Below are positions 1 through 11,058 of a stretch of 64,000 nt of DNA, piece by piece. The notes under the pieces are model-generated. The model was not told where the DNA came from. It was given only the letters and a program-made list of their open reading frames with translations, and did no database searches. The translations under genes were made by a program, and so were the position numbers. This DNA comes from Anatilimnocola aggregata (lineage in GTDB: Bacteria > Planctomycetota > Planctomycetia > Pirellulales > Pirellulaceae). The DNA lies in assembly GCF_007747655.1 (NCBI RefSeq), contig NZ_CP036274.1, forward strand, positions 2,728,001-2,792,000, written 5' to 3'. Each line of letters opens with the position of its first letter. Position 1 is the stretch's first letter.

Positions 1-1595
1 AGCAGGGTAACGAACTGACAGCGGAGCACAATCCGCAGCGTAAATTCGTACCAACTGAGAATCCAATCGAAAAAACGCTCACTTAGTGCGTAAATCCGTC
101 CGTGACGCTTCTCGCCGTGAGCTTTCAGCATGTAAGCGCACATCATCGGGGTGGTGGTGAGTGAAACCACCAGCGAAACCACGATGGCGACCGAAAGAGT
201 GATGGCAAACTCGCGAAACAGTCGTCCGACGATTCCGCCCATCAGCAAAATTGGAATGAACACCGCGACCAGGGAAATACTGATCGAGAGGACGGTAAAG
301 CCAATCTCCTGTGCACCCTTAATCGAAGCCTGCATCGGCGTCAGGCCTTTTTCGATGTGCCGAGCAATGTTTTCGATCACCACGATAGCATCGTCGACCA
401 CAAAGCCCGTCGCGATGGTGAGGGCCATTAGCGATAGATTGTCCAGGCTGTAATCCATTACGTACATCACGCCAAAAGTGCTAATCAGCGAAACCGGGAC
501 GGCTACGCTGGGAATCAAAGTCGCCCGCCAATCTCGCAAAAACAGAAAAACGACCAGAATTACCAAACCGACCGAGAGTGCAAGGGTGAACTGAACCTCC
601 TCCAGTGACGCACGGATAGTTGCCGTACGGTCTAAGGTGACGTGCAAGTTCATGTCGGCGGGTATCTGGGCCTCCAATTGTGGCAACATCTCGCGTATAC
701 GATCGACGGTGCCGATGATGTTGGCACCTGGTTGTCGAAATATGATTAATAGGATACAGGGCTTACCGTTGGCCATACCGAACGCGCGGGTATCCTCCAC
801 TGAGTCGGTTACGCTCGCAATGTCTTGCAGGCGAACCGGTGCCCCGTTGCGATAGACGACAATCAGCGGAGCATATTCCTTCGCCGTAAAGAGTTGGTCG
901 GTTGCTTGCAGCGACCAGGTGCGCTCGCTGTCTGCAATGCTCCCCTTAGGCCGGTTAGCATTGGCGGCGCTCAGCGCGGCGCGAACATCCTCCAGCCCCA
1001 ACCGCAGGTGATTGAGAATCGTCGGATTGATATCGACGCGCACAGCAGGCGCAGAACCGCCACTCACCATGACCTGGCCAACGCCTTGTACCTGCGACAA
1101 TTTCTGCTGCAAGATCGTTGACGCGGCGTCGTACATGCGCGGCTTCGTATAGGTCTCGGAAGTGATCGCCAGAATCATGATGGGGGCGTCAGCCGGGTTC
1201 ACTTTGCGATACGACGGGTTGTTTGGCAGGTTGGCTGGTAGTTGACCGCGTGCGGCATTGATAGCTGCCTGCACGTCGCGCGCAGCGGCGTTGATATTGC
1301 GATCCAGTTCGAACTGCATCGTGATTTGCGTGGAGCCGAGTGAACTGGCCGAAGTCATCTCCGTGACGCCCGCAATCCGGCCGAACTGCCGCTCGAGGGG
1401 TGTCGCCACAGCAGAGGCCATGGTCTCGGGACTGGCACCAGGCAGGTTCGCACTGACTTGAATCGTCGGAAAGTCAACCTGTGGCAACGGTGAGACCGGC
1501 AGCAGTGTGTAGCCCAGCGCGCCAGCCAGCGTAATGGCAATAGTGAGTAGCGCGGTACCCACGGGCCGGCGAATGAAGGGAGTCGACAGGCTCAC
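1..1595 (-). CDS. RND efflux permease, MdtC-like (C-terminus outside window)
   Basis: This is the inner-membrane pump subunit of a tripartite efflux system, the second of two tandem permeases. The start is a GTG at 1595-1593 that shares four bases (GTGA) with the stop of the upstream permease, which implies translational coupling. The visible ~530 residues show the N-terminal amphipathic segment and first membrane helix ([19 protein letters not shown]), the [12 protein letters not shown] segment, the porter domains, and the membrane helix containing [12 protein letters not shown], where the paired aspartates of the proton relay sit. The sequence runs off the left edge about halfway through a family of about 1040 residues. 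A pair of different permeases behind one adaptor matches the MdtABC type, but the substrate cannot be read from sequence. Confidence 0.93.
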   Translation of the reverse strand, partial: MSLSTPFIRRPVGTALLTIAITLAGALGYTLLPVSPLPQVDFPTIQVSANLPGASPETMASAVATPLERQFGRIAGVTEMTSASSLGSTQITMQFELDRNINAAARDVQAAINAARGQLPANLPNNPSYRKVNPADAPIMILAITSETYTKPRMYDAASTILQQKLSQVQGVGQVMVSGGSAPAVRVDINPTILNHLRLGLEDVRAALSAANANRPKGSIADSERTWSLQATDQLFTAKEYAPLIVVYRNGAPVRLQDIASVTDSVEDTRAFGMANGKPCILLIIFRQPGANIIGTVDRIREMLPQLEAQIPADMNLHVTLDRTATIRASLEEVQFTLALSVGLVILVVFLFLRDWRATLIPSVAVPVSLISTFGVMYVMDYSLDNLSLMALTIATGFVVDDAIVVIENIARHIEKGLTPMQASIKGAQEIGFTVLSISISLVAVFIPILLMGGIVGRLFREFAITLSVAIVVSLVVSLTTTPMMCAYMLKAHGEKRHGRIYALSERFFDWILSWYEFTLRIVLRCQFVTL

Positions 1596-4500
1596 GTGCC
1601 TTCTCCCGTCGGCACATGTTGAACTAGGTGCTCCGGCAGGTCATCCTCCGGGACAATGGTCGTCTGGACCTTGACGCCGAAGTAGGCCCCCAAACGATCG
1701 AACCAAAGGTAGATTACGGGCGTTGTATAGAGCGTGAGGAGTTGGCTAAAGATCAAGCCGCCGATGATCGTGATTCCCAGCGGACTGCGCAATTCGGAGC
1801 CAGTGCCGGTGCCAATCGCCAAGGGGACGGCACCGAGCAAGGCTGCCATCGTCGTCATCATGATCGGACGAAAGCGAAGCAAGCAAGCTTCGAAAATGGC
1901 CTCGGCGGGTGACATGTTTTGATTGCGCTGCGCATCGAGCGCAAAGTCGATCATCATGATCGCATTCTTTTTAACGATGCCGATCAGCAGAATGATCCCA
2001 ATCAGCCCGATCACACTCAGCTCGGTTCCGCAGATCAACAAAGCAACGAGCGCGCCGACGCCCGCCGATGGCAACGTCGAAAGAATCGTGATCGGATGAA
2101 TATAGCTTTCGTAAAGGACGCCCAGCACGATATAGACCGTCACCAGTGCGGCCAGAATGAGGAGCGGCGTGTTCTTGATCGAAGCCAGGAACGCTTCGGC
2201 TGTTCCTTGAAAGCTGCCAATCGTGCTAGGGGGCAGACTCAACTCGGCCTTTGCTTTGTCGATGGCATCCACTGCTTCACCAAGCGACACATGTGGCGCG
2301 AGATTGAACGAGACGGTAACCACCGGGAATTGCCCCTGGTGATTGATCGTCAACGGTGCAGTCGATTCTTCGAGGCGAGTAAAAGTGCTGAGCGGAACGG
2401 CTTGGCCATTCGGAGGGCGGATATAGATTTCGTTAAGATCGCGCGGAGCGTTGCGGAATTCGGGCTGAACTTCCAATATCAGACGGTACTGATTCAGCTG
2501 GGTAAACATGATCGAAATCTGTCGCTGACCGTAGGCGTTGTATAACGCATCATCAATCATCTGCGGCGTGATCCCGAGGCGCGACGCGATGTCGCGGTCG
2601 ATTACTACTCTCAGTTGCAGTCCGGAATTTTGTTGGTCGCTGGTCACATCCCGCAGCTGCGGCAACTCTTGCAGCTTTGCGACGAATTTCGGTGCCCACT
2701 CATCCAGTTCCTTTGAGTCGGGATCTTCCAGGCTGTATTGATACTGCGTGCGGCTGACACGAGTTTCGACGGTCAAATCCTGCACAGGCTGCATATAGAG
2801 GCGAATCCCCGCCACTTCATTTAACCGCGACTGCAGTCTTTGAATGACGTCGCTGGCACTCTCATGCCGCTCTTCGTGCGGTTTCAAATTGATTTGAATT
2901 CGACCGCTGTTGACGGTCGTATTGGTTCCGTCGATGCCGATGAAACTGGAGAGACTGAGCACCGCCGGGTCTTGAAGAATCGCTCGATTCAATTCCCGTT
3001 GTCGCTCGCGCATCGCTTCGAACGAAATGCTTTGCGGTGCTTCAGAGATGCCCAGAATCACGCCCGTGTCCTGCACGGGAAAAAAGCCCTTCGGAACGAT
3101 CAGATAGAGATATACGGTAGCTACTAGTGTGATGGCTGAAACGACCATTGTCGCGGTTTGGTGCCGCAAGACGAACTGTAAGGTGGTGCCGTAAACTCGG
3201 ATTACCCACTCGAAACACGCTTCCGAAAATCGAAACAGCCGCCCGTGCTTAGTCGGGTCGGTGTGCTTGAGGAGTTTGGCACACATCATCGGCGTGAGTG
3301 TCAGTGAGACTACCGCCGAAACCAGAATGGTTACGCTTAAAGTAACAGCAAACTCACGAAACAAACGACCAACGATGTCACCCATGAACAGCAATGGAAT
3401 TAGCACGGCAATCAGCGATACGCTGAGGGAGATAATCGTAAAACCGATTTGGGCGGAACCTTTAAGCGAGGCCTCCAACGGCGAATCGCCTTCCTCAATG
3501 TAACGCATGATGTTTTCGATCATCACAATGGCATCGTCGACGACAAACCCCGTCGAAATCGTCAGGGCCATGAGTGTGAGATTATTCAGGCTGTAGTCGA
3601 GCAGATACATCACTGCAAAAGTGCCGATCAACGACAAGGGAACCGCCACACTGGGAATGATGGTGGCGTTGACGTTGCGCAGAAAGACGAAAATGACCAG
3701 CACTACGAGGGCAATTGTAAACAGCAACTCGGATTGGACGTCTTCGACCGAAGCGCGAATCGTCAACGTGCGGTCGGTTAGGATCTCGATCGAAACAGCC
3801 GCAGGCAACGAGTCTTTCAGTTGAGGCAGAAGAGCCTTGACCCGATCGACGACTTCGATTGTATTGGCCCCTGGCTGACGCTGGATGTTCAAAATGACCG
3901 CGGGCGTGTCGTTCATCCAGGCTGCTTGGCGCAGGTTCTCGACATCGTCGACCACGTCGGCAACATCGGAGAGGTGCACCGGCGAGCCGTTGCGGTAGGC
4001 GATGATCAGTTTGCGGTACTGCTCGCTGGTGAAGAGCTGATCGTTCGCGCCGATCGTATATGCCTGACGTTGGCCATCGAAACTCCCTTTCGCTTGATTG
4101 ACATTGGCGGCTGCAATGACAGTGCGCACGTCCTCCAAGTTGAGGCCCAGGCTCGACAGCGCAGTAGGATTCACCTGGACGCGGATGGCTGGCTTCTGTC
4201 CGCCGCTAATGCTCACCATGCCGACGCCGCTGAGTTGCGAGATCTTTTGTGCCAAGCGTGTGTCGGCGAGGTCTTCGACTTTCGAAAGGGGCAACGTCGC
4301 CGACGAAATTGCCAGCGTTAGAATCGGAGTGTCAGCTGGGTTCGTCTTTGTATAGATCGGTGGATTTGGCAAATCGCGTGGCAGAAAAGTAGAGGCGACA
4401 TTAATCGAAGACTGCACTTGCTGGGCAGCCACGTCGATGTCTAACTCAAGTGCAAAACGGAGCGTGATGACCGAGCAGCCTTCCGAGCTGGTCGACGTCA

Positions 4501-4738
4501 TCTGCGTCAGCCCGGGAACTTGCCCAAACTGCCGTTCAAGTGGCGCGGTGACCGAGGACGCCATGACGTCGGGACCGGCACCTGGATAGAAAGTCACCAC
4601 CTGTATGGTCGGATAGTCGACTTGCGGAAGCGCAGACACCGGCAACAGGCGATAGGCAATTAACCCCACCAACAAAATGGCGAGCATGAACAGCACGGTG
4701 GCAACCGGCCGCAGCACGAATGGGCGGGAAATATTCAT
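1592..4738 (-). CDS. RND efflux permease, MdtB-like
   Basis: Full-length (1048 aa) RND transporter that would use the proton gradient to drive drugs or other small molecules out through an outer-membrane channel. Typical landmarks are the N-terminal [19 protein letters not shown] helix, [16 protein letters not shown], the [16 protein letters not shown] helix with its two adjacent aspartates (about residues 405-420), and the second repeat ending in the [20 protein letters not shown] and [19 protein letters not shown] helices. The start overlaps the adaptor stop by four bases (ATGA), and its own stop overlaps the next permease, so adaptor, B and C subunits form a coupled operon. The two permeases are clearly diverged rather than a recent duplication, as in MdtB/MdtC heterotrimers. 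Confidence 0.95.
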   Translation of the reverse strand: MNISRPFVLRPVATVLFMLAILLVGLIAYRLLPVSALPQVDYPTIQVVTFYPGAGPDVMASSVTAPLERQFGQVPGLTQMTSTSSEGCSVITLRFALELDIDVAAQQVQSSINVASTFLPRDLPNPPIYTKTNPADTPILTLAISSATLPLSKVEDLADTRLAQKISQLSGVGMVSISGGQKPAIRVQVNPTALSSLGLNLEDVRTVIAAANVNQAKGSFDGQRQAYTIGANDQLFTSEQYRKLIIAYRNGSPVHLSDVADVVDDVENLRQAAWMNDTPAVILNIQRQPGANTIEVVDRVKALLPQLKDSLPAAVSIEILTDRTLTIRASVEDVQSELLFTIALVVLVIFVFLRNVNATIIPSVAVPLSLIGTFAVMYLLDYSLNNLTLMALTISTGFVVDDAIVMIENIMRYIEEGDSPLEASLKGSAQIGFTIISLSVSLIAVLIPLLFMGDIVGRLFREFAVTLSVTILVSAVVSLTLTPMMCAKLLKHTDPTKHGRLFRFSEACFEWVIRVYGTTLQFVLRHQTATMVVSAITLVATVYLYLIVPKGFFPVQDTGVILGISEAPQSISFEAMRERQRELNRAILQDPAVLSLSSFIGIDGTNTTVNSGRIQINLKPHEERHESASDVIQRLQSRLNEVAGIRLYMQPVQDLTVETRVSRTQYQYSLEDPDSKELDEWAPKFVAKLQELPQLRDVTSDQQNSGLQLRVVIDRDIASRLGITPQMIDDALYNAYGQRQISIMFTQLNQYRLILEVQPEFRNAPRDLNEIYIRPPNGQAVPLSTFTRLEESTAPLTINHQGQFPVVTVSFNLAPHVSLGEAVDAIDKAKAELSLPPSTIGSFQGTAEAFLASIKNTPLLILAALVTVYIVLGVLYESYIHPITILSTLPSAGVGALVALLICGTELSVIGLIGIILLIGIVKKNAIMMIDFALDAQRNQNMSPAEAIFEACLLRFRPIMMTTMAALLGAVPLAIGTGTGSELRSPLGITIIGGLIFSQLLTLYTTPVIYLWFDRLGAYFGVKVQTTIVPEDDLPEHLVQHVPTGEGT

Positions 4739-6186
4739 CGTGCTTTTCGTGAAGTGTCCGCTTGACCGGGTACGACTCCATCCGGCGTTTGCGGCTTTGG
4801 GACCTCGGCTTGCTTAACGTCTGACGGACTGGCCGCAGCCGTCTTCGCACCTTCAGTCTTATGTTTCGCATCTTTTGTCTTGGCAGAGCGCCTCGAAACC
4901 TTTGCGTTTGGCTGTAACTTATCGATTCCTTCGGTGACGACGATTTCACCGAGCGCTAAGCCCGTTTCGATGGCCGTTTCTGCGCCTTCCGTTGGTCCCG
5001 GCACAACCGTTCGCAGTTCGACGGTGTCGTCGCTCTTTACCACGTAGACAAAAGCAGAATCGGGGCCGCGCTGAACGGCCGCCGAAGGAACTACAATTGC
5101 GTCAGGCATGGTATCGACCAACAGCCGCGTATTGACGAATTGATTCGGAAAAAGAGCGGCTGCGTTCTGATCGATGATCGCCTTCAACCGCAGTGTTCCC
5201 GTGGCAGAATCGACCTGGTTGTCGGTAGCAAGCAACTTGCCACTGGCCAGTTTTGTGGTGAAATCACGGTCGTACGCGTCCACTTCAAGTTCATGCCCTT
5301 CAAGCATCCGCTTACGAACGCGTGGGATTTCGTCTTGCGAAATGGTGAATGTCAGGGCAATCGGCTGCAACTGATTGATCACTGCCAGGCCGCTGGGGTC
5401 GTTCGCCCGCACGACATTGCCAACGTCCACCAACCGCAGTCCAATACGGCCATCGATCGGAGATACAATTTTGCAATACGTGATCTGCAGCTCGGCATCG
5501 GCGACCATCGCGCGATCGCTTTTAATCGCTCCTTCAGTCTGTTGCACGATGGCAAACTGGTTTTCGACTTCTTGAGTCGACACGCTGTTGGCCTTGAATA
5601 GTCGTTCTAGTCGATCCAGAGTTAACTTGGCTGCGGTCAGAGTGGCTTCATCGCGGGCCAATTGGCCTGCTGCCTGATCGCGTTGAACTTCGAACGGACG
5701 AGAATCAATCTCCGCGAGCAAATCTCCTTCGCGGACCATTTGACCTTCGACAAAGGAGACATTCACCAGTTCGCCTTCGACGCGACTGCGGATCGTGACT
5801 GTTTTCAGCGCGGTAACTGTTCCTAGCCCATTCAAATACAATTGCAGATCGCGCTGCCCCACGGTAGCCGTGACGACCGGAATGACGCGCGGGGCCTTCA
5901 CCGGGGGCGGAGCTTCGACGAATAACGTCGCAAATTGTGGCCACCAGTTTGCCTGGTAATACCAGCCGGCGCCAGCGCCTGCCACAAGAAGTAGTAGCAA
6001 TACAAGCCAAACGAACCTTGCTCGCGCCGGCGCAGCGGCAACTGCTACCGGACGTGGTTCGGGGACTGGTGATAAACTATCCAAATGGTCGGCGGGACCG
6101 CTTTCGGCGATCGGCGGCGGTCGCCTCTTCGGGGCATCCGAAGCTGGACCAACTGCTGATGCTGAAATTGACCTGTTCCTAATCAT
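4735..6186 (-). CDS. RND periplasmic adaptor (membrane fusion protein), MdtA-like
   Basis: Adaptor that links the inner-membrane permeases to an outer-membrane channel. The N-terminus has a proline-rich cytoplasmic stretch, then one hydrophobic anchor ([20 protein letters not shown], about residues 60-80). It is followed by a biotinyl-lipoyl-like half ([18 protein letters not shown]), an alpha-hairpin with ...[16 protein letters not shown], the second lipoyl half ([15 protein letters not shown]), and beta-barrel and membrane-proximal domains. The C-terminus has a lysine/alanine-rich low-complexity tail. The longest frame opens with a TTG at 6201; I chose the in-frame ATG at 6186, although neither has a strong ribosome-binding site. 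First gene of the efflux operon and divergent from the sensor kinase gene, with a shared candidate operator between them. No outer-membrane channel gene is visible. Confidence 0.92.
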   Translation of the reverse strand: MIRNRSISASAVGPASDAPKRRPPPIAESGPADHLDSLSPVPEPRPVAVAAAPARARFVWLVLLLLLVAGAGAGWYYQANWWPQFATLFVEAPPPVKAPRVIPVVTATVGQRDLQLYLNGLGTVTALKTVTIRSRVEGELVNVSFVEGQMVREGDLLAEIDSRPFEVQRDQAAGQLARDEATLTAAKLTLDRLERLFKANSVSTQEVENQFAIVQQTEGAIKSDRAMVADAELQITYCKIVSPIDGRIGLRLVDVGNVVRANDPSGLAVINQLQPIALTFTISQDEIPRVRKRMLEGHELEVDAYDRDFTTKLASGKLLATDNQVDSATGTLRLKAIIDQNAAALFPNQFVNTRLLVDTMPDAIVVPSAAVQRGPDSAFVYVVKSDDTVELRTVVPGPTEGAETAIETGLALGEIVVTEGIDKLQPNAKVSRRSAKTKDAKHKTEGAKTAAASPSDVKQAEVPKPQTPDGVVPGQADTSRKAR

Positions 6187-6281
6187 CGGCTGAATACGCA
6201 ATCAATAGGCGGGGGTGGGACGAGGCGAGGTAACCGACGTCTGACAACTATCAGGAGAGCATAGGATTTTAGCCACTGATA

Positions 6282-6301
6282 TCTGCCATTAGGCATATGA
6301 C
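6282..6301. promoter_or_regulatory. candidate operator in the pump / sensor-kinase divergent region
   Basis: The 20-bp sequence TCTGCCATTAGGCATATGAC lies between the divergent adaptor and kinase genes. It recurs with one mismatch at 10144-10163, between the response regulator gene and msrB. It contains a small inverted repeat TGCC-N4-GGCA followed by CATATG. Its position suggests a binding site for the response regulator encoded at 9456, acting on the pump and on its own operon; that is inference. The site contains the ATG at 6297, which is one reason to prefer the downstream kinase start at 6402. Confidence 0.45.
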
Positions 6302-6401
6302 AGTCTGGCTCGTTTCCCCGATGATTGCGAGGAAGCAAGACCTTTCAAATTATTCACTCGGGATCGATTGCGATAGAGTTTCAATCTCAGCGAACGGCGA
6401 A

Positions 6402-9400
6402 ATGTTACTTGGATTCCGCAGCAAGCATACTCCGACGGTAGGCGTGAGACGAACAGACCGCATTCGCCCCCCCCTGATTGCGTGCGTTTTTGCCAGTTTA
6501 TTTATGTTGTGGCTACCGAGCATGGTCCGAGCACTCGATCCGCAACGACCACTTTCTCAGGCGTTACTGAGGATTTGGCAAGCACCGCAGGGGCTGCCAC
6601 GAGCGGCTATTTTTGCCATTCGGCAGACGCACGATGGCTACTTATGGCTAGGAACTCAAACCGGTCTCTACCGGTTCGATGGAGTTCGTTTCGTTCCTGT
6701 TCAAGGAAGTCAAAACGAGTTGCTCGCGAATCGCTGGATTCAGACACTGTGCGAAGACACCGCGGGTAACTTGTGGATAGCCTCTGATAGCGCCGGCATG
6801 ATTCGAATTCGCGATGGTGAGACTTCGTCGTTTGGACTTGCCGAAGGACTCCCTTCGACGAAAATCTACTCGCTAATCGTCGATGTGCGCGGTGACTTGT
6901 GGGTTGGCACTGAAGAGGGACTTGCGCAACTTCACGACGGAGAGTTCACCGTTTATCGAACGAGCGAAGGACTTCCTGCGAACAGCATTCGCGCAATCTG
7001 CGAAGCTGAGGATGGAACCCTTTGGATTGGTACAGAAGGACCATACGTTTGCCGTTGGGACGGTTCTCAATTCATTCAGGAAGACTTCGAGTTATTGCCT
7101 CGACATAGCACGATCCAGGCGCTTCAAGTAGGACCTAAGGAAACGATCTGGCTGGGCACCACCGCTGGACTTGTGCGGCGGAATGGAGACGCCGAGCGAT
7201 TATTCACAACCGCTGACGGCTTGGGAGACGATGTCGTTCATTGTTTAGCGCCAGCCCACGATGGTGAAATTTGGGCGGGTACGAAGAGTGGCTTATGCCG
7301 AATTCATGGCGATCGAATAGAGGCGTTTCAGGCGAAGGATGGCCTTTCGCAGAGCACAGTGTTTGCGATCTGCGAAGACCACGAGGGAAGCGTGTGGGTC
7401 GGAACCAAATATGGGCTGAATCAATTTGTCGATCGGCGTACTTTGCTCCCATTCACAACCAGTGAAGGACTCCCGAGCAATGATGCCGGACCTGTGCTAC
7501 AGAGTCACGAGGGCAACATTTGGGTTGGTACCCTGGGTGCTGGACTCGCAGAGTTCGATGGCCGCCAATTTTCGAGGGTCGCAACAACAAAAAATGGACT
7601 GCCAAGCGATACCATCCTTGCGCTGGCGGATGGGGGTGAAGATCAATTGTGGATCGGTACCGACCAGGGACTGTGCAGTCTCCAAAGCGGACAGGTTAGC
7701 GATATATACACAACGGTGGACGGACTTCCTTCCAATAGAATCCTCGCAATTTGCCGCGATCACACCGGCACACTCTGGGTTGGGACCGACGCGGGCTTAG
7801 TGGAGTTCGAGGACGGAAATTTTGTCTCTCCCAAAGGTGACGCATCGATTATTCAGCAGCCTTGCCAATCGCTTATCAACTACTGCGGCAAATATTTGGT
7901 GGCTTCGCTGGTGGGCGGAGGTTTGTATCGAGTTCAAAATGGCGAACTCAGCTTGCTCAACAACCACCAGCAGTTCTGGACGGATAGTCATTCCCTCTTC
8001 GTCGATGACCAAAACCGGCTTTGGGCAGCCATTCGTGGCGGCGGACTAGGTATGATTTCGGGCGATCAGCAGTTTCGCTTCAGTGTCAAAGATGGTTTGT
8101 ACGATGACGAGATCTTTGGTCTGGCGAGCGATGGCAAGGGGCGACTCTGGATGGCCTGTAGTCGCGGGATATTTTTCGTGCCTCTCACGGATTTTGCGAA
8201 GTTTACAGCAGGGCAAATCTCGCGGCTGACGAGTACTACCTTCAGTCCAACGGACGCGCTGCGAACTATCGAATGTCAAAGTGGTGTGCAGCCGACGGTC
8301 TGGAAGATGCAGGATGGAAGAGTGTGGTTTTCGACGATCCGCGGTGTAATTGTGGTTGATCCACAGCGCCTCAGTCGGCAGCTGCCACCCCCTTCTGTCT
8401 TGATTGAAGAAGTGCGCGTGAACGGTCAGGAATTTCGCCCTCAACAACTGCGGGGACTGTTGCCAGGCCGTGCTAATTTTGAATTTCACTACACGGCGCT
8501 TAGCTTCGCTTCGCCGAGCCGCATCGCCTTTAGTTATCGGTTGGAGGGCTTCGACCAGGATTGGATTGGTGCTGGACAACGGCGCGAGGCGTTTTATACC
8601 AATCTCGCGCCGGGGAGTTACCGCTTTCGAGTGCGGGCGCTGAATTCCGATGGCGTGGAAACGGAAACGAATCAACCAGTCGAATTCACGCTGAGACCGC
8701 ACTTCTATCAAACCTACAGTTTTATTTTTCTGGTCGTCGTCGGGATTGCAACTGCCAGCTGGGTTGCCTATCGGTTGCGTATCCGGAATATCAGAAGCCG
8801 TTTGCAGGTAGTGCTGACCGAACGAAACCGGATTGCCCGCGAATTGCACGATACGCTCATCCAAGGCTTCTCGGGCGTGACGATGCAAATGCAGGCGCTG
8901 GCCACACGGCTCCACAAATCACCCGAGTCTGAAACGCTGGCCGAGATCATTCGCGATGCTGGCGGATGCCTGAGCGAAGCGCGTCGGTCGGTCGCCGGCC
9001 TGCGCAATCCGCAAGGCACTGAGTCTGGACTCGCTACCGCGATTGCTGATACCGCCCGCCAGTTGACCGAAGGAAGCGATGTTCGCTTGCGTTTGGAACT
9101 CTGCACAGCAATCCCCAATCTGGAAGCTGACGTCGAATACAACGCGCTGCGCATTGTGCAGGAGGCCATTGCCAATGCAGTCAAACACTCGGGAGCAAGC
9201 GTGATCGACGTCAAGGTGAGCCTTGCTCGCCAAATGCTCGAAATTTCGGTCCAGGACGATGGATCCGGATTCGATGTCGCCCGGCATCTCGAGCAGGTTC
9301 AGCCTGGGCACTATGGCATTATCGGCATGCGTGAGAGAGCCAGCCAGATTCAGGCTGAACTTCATTGGCGCAGTCAGTTGCGACAAGGCACGACGGTAAC

Positions 9401-9443
9401 GCTTCGCTTGCCCAGTTCTCCGTCCTACCGCGGTGCCGCATGA
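6402..9443 (+). CDS. two-component sensor histidine kinase with beta-propeller (Reg_prop/Y_Y_Y) sensor
   Basis: Membrane sensor kinase of about 1013 aa. After a hydrophobic export segment near residues 25-45 come at least ten Reg_prop blades with the signature (L/I)W(V/I/L)GT..GL (e.g. LWLGTQTGLYRF, LWVGTEEGLAQL, VWVGTKYGLNQF). A Y_Y_Y domain follows (FSYRLEGFDQDWI ... LAPGSYRFRVRA), then one membrane helix (about 771-791), a HisKA_3 dimerisation box with phosphoacceptor His about 816 in ARELHDTLIQGF, and a HATPase domain with NAVKHSG and DDGSGFD. This is the architecture of hybrid-type extracellular carbohydrate/stress sensors, but without a fused receiver. The frame stays open to an ATG at 6297; 6402 is preferred because the earlier ATG lies in the candidate operator. 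Pairs with the regulator 12 bp downstream. Confidence 0.92.
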   Translation: MLLGFRSKHTPTVGVRRTDRIRPPLIACVFASLFMLWLPSMVRALDPQRPLSQALLRIWQAPQGLPRAAIFAIRQTHDGYLWLGTQTGLYRFDGVRFVPVQGSQNELLANRWIQTLCEDTAGNLWIASDSAGMIRIRDGETSSFGLAEGLPSTKIYSLIVDVRGDLWVGTEEGLAQLHDGEFTVYRTSEGLPANSIRAICEAEDGTLWIGTEGPYVCRWDGSQFIQEDFELLPRHSTIQALQVGPKETIWLGTTAGLVRRNGDAERLFTTADGLGDDVVHCLAPAHDGEIWAGTKSGLCRIHGDRIEAFQAKDGLSQSTVFAICEDHEGSVWVGTKYGLNQFVDRRTLLPFTTSEGLPSNDAGPVLQSHEGNIWVGTLGAGLAEFDGRQFSRVATTKNGLPSDTILALADGGEDQLWIGTDQGLCSLQSGQVSDIYTTVDGLPSNRILAICRDHTGTLWVGTDAGLVEFEDGNFVSPKGDASIIQQPCQSLINYCGKYLVASLVGGGLYRVQNGELSLLNNHQQFWTDSHSLFVDDQNRLWAAIRGGGLGMISGDQQFRFSVKDGLYDDEIFGLASDGKGRLWMACSRGIFFVPLTDFAKFTAGQISRLTSTTFSPTDALRTIECQSGVQPTVWKMQDGRVWFSTIRGVIVVDPQRLSRQLPPPSVLIEEVRVNGQEFRPQQLRGLLPGRANFEFHYTALSFASPSRIAFSYRLEGFDQDWIGAGQRREAFYTNLAPGSYRFRVRALNSDGVETETNQPVEFTLRPHFYQTYSFIFLVVVGIATASWVAYRLRIRNIRSRLQVVLTERNRIARELHDTLIQGFSGVTMQMQALATRLHKSPESETLAEIIRDAGGCLSEARRSVAGLRNPQGTESGLATAIADTARQLTEGSDVRLRLELCTAIPNLEADVEYNALRIVQEAIANAVKHSGASVIDVKVSLARQMLEISVQDDGSGFDVARHLEQVQPGHYGIIGMRERASQIQAELHWRSQLRQGTTVTLRLPSSPSYRGAA

Positions 9444-9455
9444 GCGGAGAGCAAT

Positions 9456-10097
9456 ATGAGCGACGATAAATCCGCAACTGTAATTCGCGTGCTCTGCGTG
9501 GATGATCATCCGTTGGTTCGCAAGGGAATCGTTGCCATCTTGGCGAACGAAGACGATGTGGAACTTGTGGCCGAAGCCGCGAATGGCAACGATGCGGTCG
9601 AACTCTTCCGCTTGCATCGGCCAGATGTCACGCTCATGGACTTGCGAATGCCGGGGCTCGACGGCATTGGGGCGATCAAAGTGATCCGCAGCGAGTTTCC
9701 AGACGCCAAGATCGTGGCACTTACCAGCTACGACGGCGACCAGGACATCTTTCGAGCCTTGGAAGCTGGTGTTCGTGGCTACCTGCTCAAGGAGATGGTT
9801 CACACCGTGGTGCTGAGCGCCATACGCAAAGTGTTCGCCGGGCAAAAACTCATGTCACCCGAAGTGGCCGAACGTGTCGCAGGATACTTTCCGCAGGACG
9901 CCCTCACTCCACGCGAAATTGAAGTCTTGTCACTCGTTGCCCAAGGTCTAGCCAACAAAGAGATTGCTGGGCAATTGGGTGCTGCCGCCGGCACGGTGAA
10001 GATTCATGTGCAGAACATTCTGGCCAAGCTACATGCTACAGACCGCACGCACGCCGTCACCATTGCCCTGCAGCGTGGCATTATCCATCTTCCGTAA
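9456..10097 (+). CDS. NarL/FixJ (LuxR-HTH) family response regulator
   Basis: Receiver plus DNA-binding protein of 213 aa. The receiver begins VLCVDDHPLVRKG with the acidic pair at about residues 16-17, has the phosphoacceptor Asp at about 62 in TLMDLRMPG, and the conserved Lys in GYLLKEM. The C-terminal HTH of LuxR type reads LTPREIEVLSLVAQGLANKEIAGQL (recognition helix GTVKIHVQNILAKL), about residues 148-210. The start follows a GGAG motif and sits 12 bp after the kinase stop, so the two form an operon and a cognate pair. Predicted to bind the repeated 20-bp element flanking this operon; that link is inferred from position only. Confidence 0.95.
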   Translation: MSDDKSATVIRVLCVDDHPLVRKGIVAILANEDDVELVAEAANGNDAVELFRLHRPDVTLMDLRMPGLDGIGAIKVIRSEFPDAKIVALTSYDGDQDIFRALEAGVRGYLLKEMVHTVVLSAIRKVFAGQKLMSPEVAERVAGYFPQDALTPREIEVLSLVAQGLANKEIAGQLGAAAGTVKIHVQNILAKLHATDRTHAVTIALQRGIIHLP

Positions 10098-10143
10098 TGC
10101 CGGCCATTCAATGGTTCGGACACAAACTTTCACTAATCCAGTG

Positions 10144-10177
10144 TCTGCCATTCGGCATATGACTTTCGGCAGATGAC
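10144..10177. promoter_or_regulatory. candidate tandem operator upstream of msrB
   Basis: TCTGCCATTCGGCATATGAC (10144-10163) differs by one base from the element at 6282-6301. Here the core is doubled: TTCGGCATATGAC (10151-10163) is followed 14 bp later by TTCGGCAGATGAC (10165-10177), 12 of 13 identical. The outer TCTGCC and GGCAGA also form an inverted repeat around CATATG. It lies about 90 bp before msrB. Direct repeats on a helical-turn-like period are usual for cooperative binding by dimeric regulators. Confidence 0.45.
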
Positions 10178-10265
10178 AAAACTTGCTTTTGCTCGAAGAT
10201 GGGCGGGCACGACACTTGATCGGCTTGAGAATTTACTTTGATGTAGCACCGCGGGAAATGAATCG

Positions 10266-10751
10266 ATGGCACTTGTGTATGTGTTCAACAAAGTCGGCAA
10301 GCTTGTCGGACCGGTGGAATCGGCCGTTTGGAATCTGTCGGAGGAAAAATGGCGATCCCTACTGACCCCCGAGAAGTTTCGCGTGCTAAGAAAGCAGGGG
10401 ACCGAAGCTGCCTTCTGTGGCATGCTGTACGACAACGAGCGCTGCGGAGTTTATGTCTGTGCTGGATGTAGCCTCCCTTTGTTCTCTTCGGACGCGAAGT
10501 TTGACTCGGGCACTGGTTGGCCAAGTTTCTCTCGTCCGATTGCCGCCGAAAACATCCGCGAGAAGTCTGACGACGGCCACCGCATGCAACGGGTCGAAGT
10601 GAAGTGCACTCGTTGTGACGGTCATCTAGGGCACGTTTTCCCGGATGGACCACGCCCTACGGGTTTGCGGTTTTGTTTGAACTCTGAGGCGATGATTTTC
10701 GCGCCCGATGACCAACTGGCAAAGCTCGCCGACCCTGCGGCCGAGATTTAA
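10266..10751 (+). CDS. msrB: peptide-methionine (R)-S-oxide reductase MsrB
   Basis: Repairs the R epimer of methionine sulfoxide in proteins, using thioredoxin-type reductants. The 161-aa product has the MsrB core: KWRSLLTPEKFRVLRKQGTE, two zinc CxxC pairs (VCAGCSLPLF and VKCTRCDGHLGHVF), SGTGWPSF, and the catalytic cysteine in GLRFCLNSEAM near the C-terminus. About 30 extra residues precede the core and do not form an obvious secretion signal, so a cytoplasmic enzyme is likely. The gene follows the two-component operon and has its own tandem operator-like element, so it may belong to the same stress regulon as the efflux pump; that is inference. Confidence 0.95.
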   Translation: MALVYVFNKVGKLVGPVESAVWNLSEEKWRSLLTPEKFRVLRKQGTEAAFCGMLYDNERCGVYVCAGCSLPLFSSDAKFDSGTGWPSFSRPIAAENIREKSDDGHRMQRVEVKCTRCDGHLGHVFPDGPRPTGLRFCLNSEAMIFAPDDQLAKLADPAAEI

Positions 10752-11058
10752 AATCAGGGCTTCAAACCGATCGAAAGCTTAGATACCTCAAACTGTTATG
10801 ACATTCGTGGTCAGCCTGGTTGAAACAACCGGCACCCGAATGCGCTCTCATCTCTGGGCTGCTAGCTCGACCCGTCGATGATCGTTTCGGAATTCGTTGG
10901 ATTTGGCCAAAAAAAGCCGTGACGTTCACCCGGGAATCCGGTCTAGAACCAAGGTTCGCTGCGCGTTGTCGCCGTGAGAGGTCGCATACCCGGTGGCTGG
11001 GCTTGACTCTCTCGGTACAATCTCAGCCACAGCGGCCAATGAAAAGGATTCCACGTTG
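10752..11058. other. intergenic region upstream of the sigma-factor operon
   Basis: No convincing gene in these 307 bp. It holds a perfect inverted repeat GGTTG-AAA-CAACC at 10818-10830, about 230 bp before the sigma gene start, which includes a GAAAC-type core resembling ECF -35 elements. An AAAGGA ribosome-binding sequence at about 11043-11048 precedes the chosen ATG at 11059. No clear -10 partner or terminator for msrB was recognised. Confidence 0.3.

Noticed and set aside
1592-4738. Plus-strand frames of 60-200 codons opposite the permease genes (e.g. 1919-2545)
   Set aside because: They lie antisense to strongly conserved RND proteins, have no start signals and no family features.
8046-8915. 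289-codon minus-strand frame opposite the sensor kinase
   Set aside because: Antisense to a well-supported kinase gene; composition follows the opposite strand's codon pattern and no motif is recognised.
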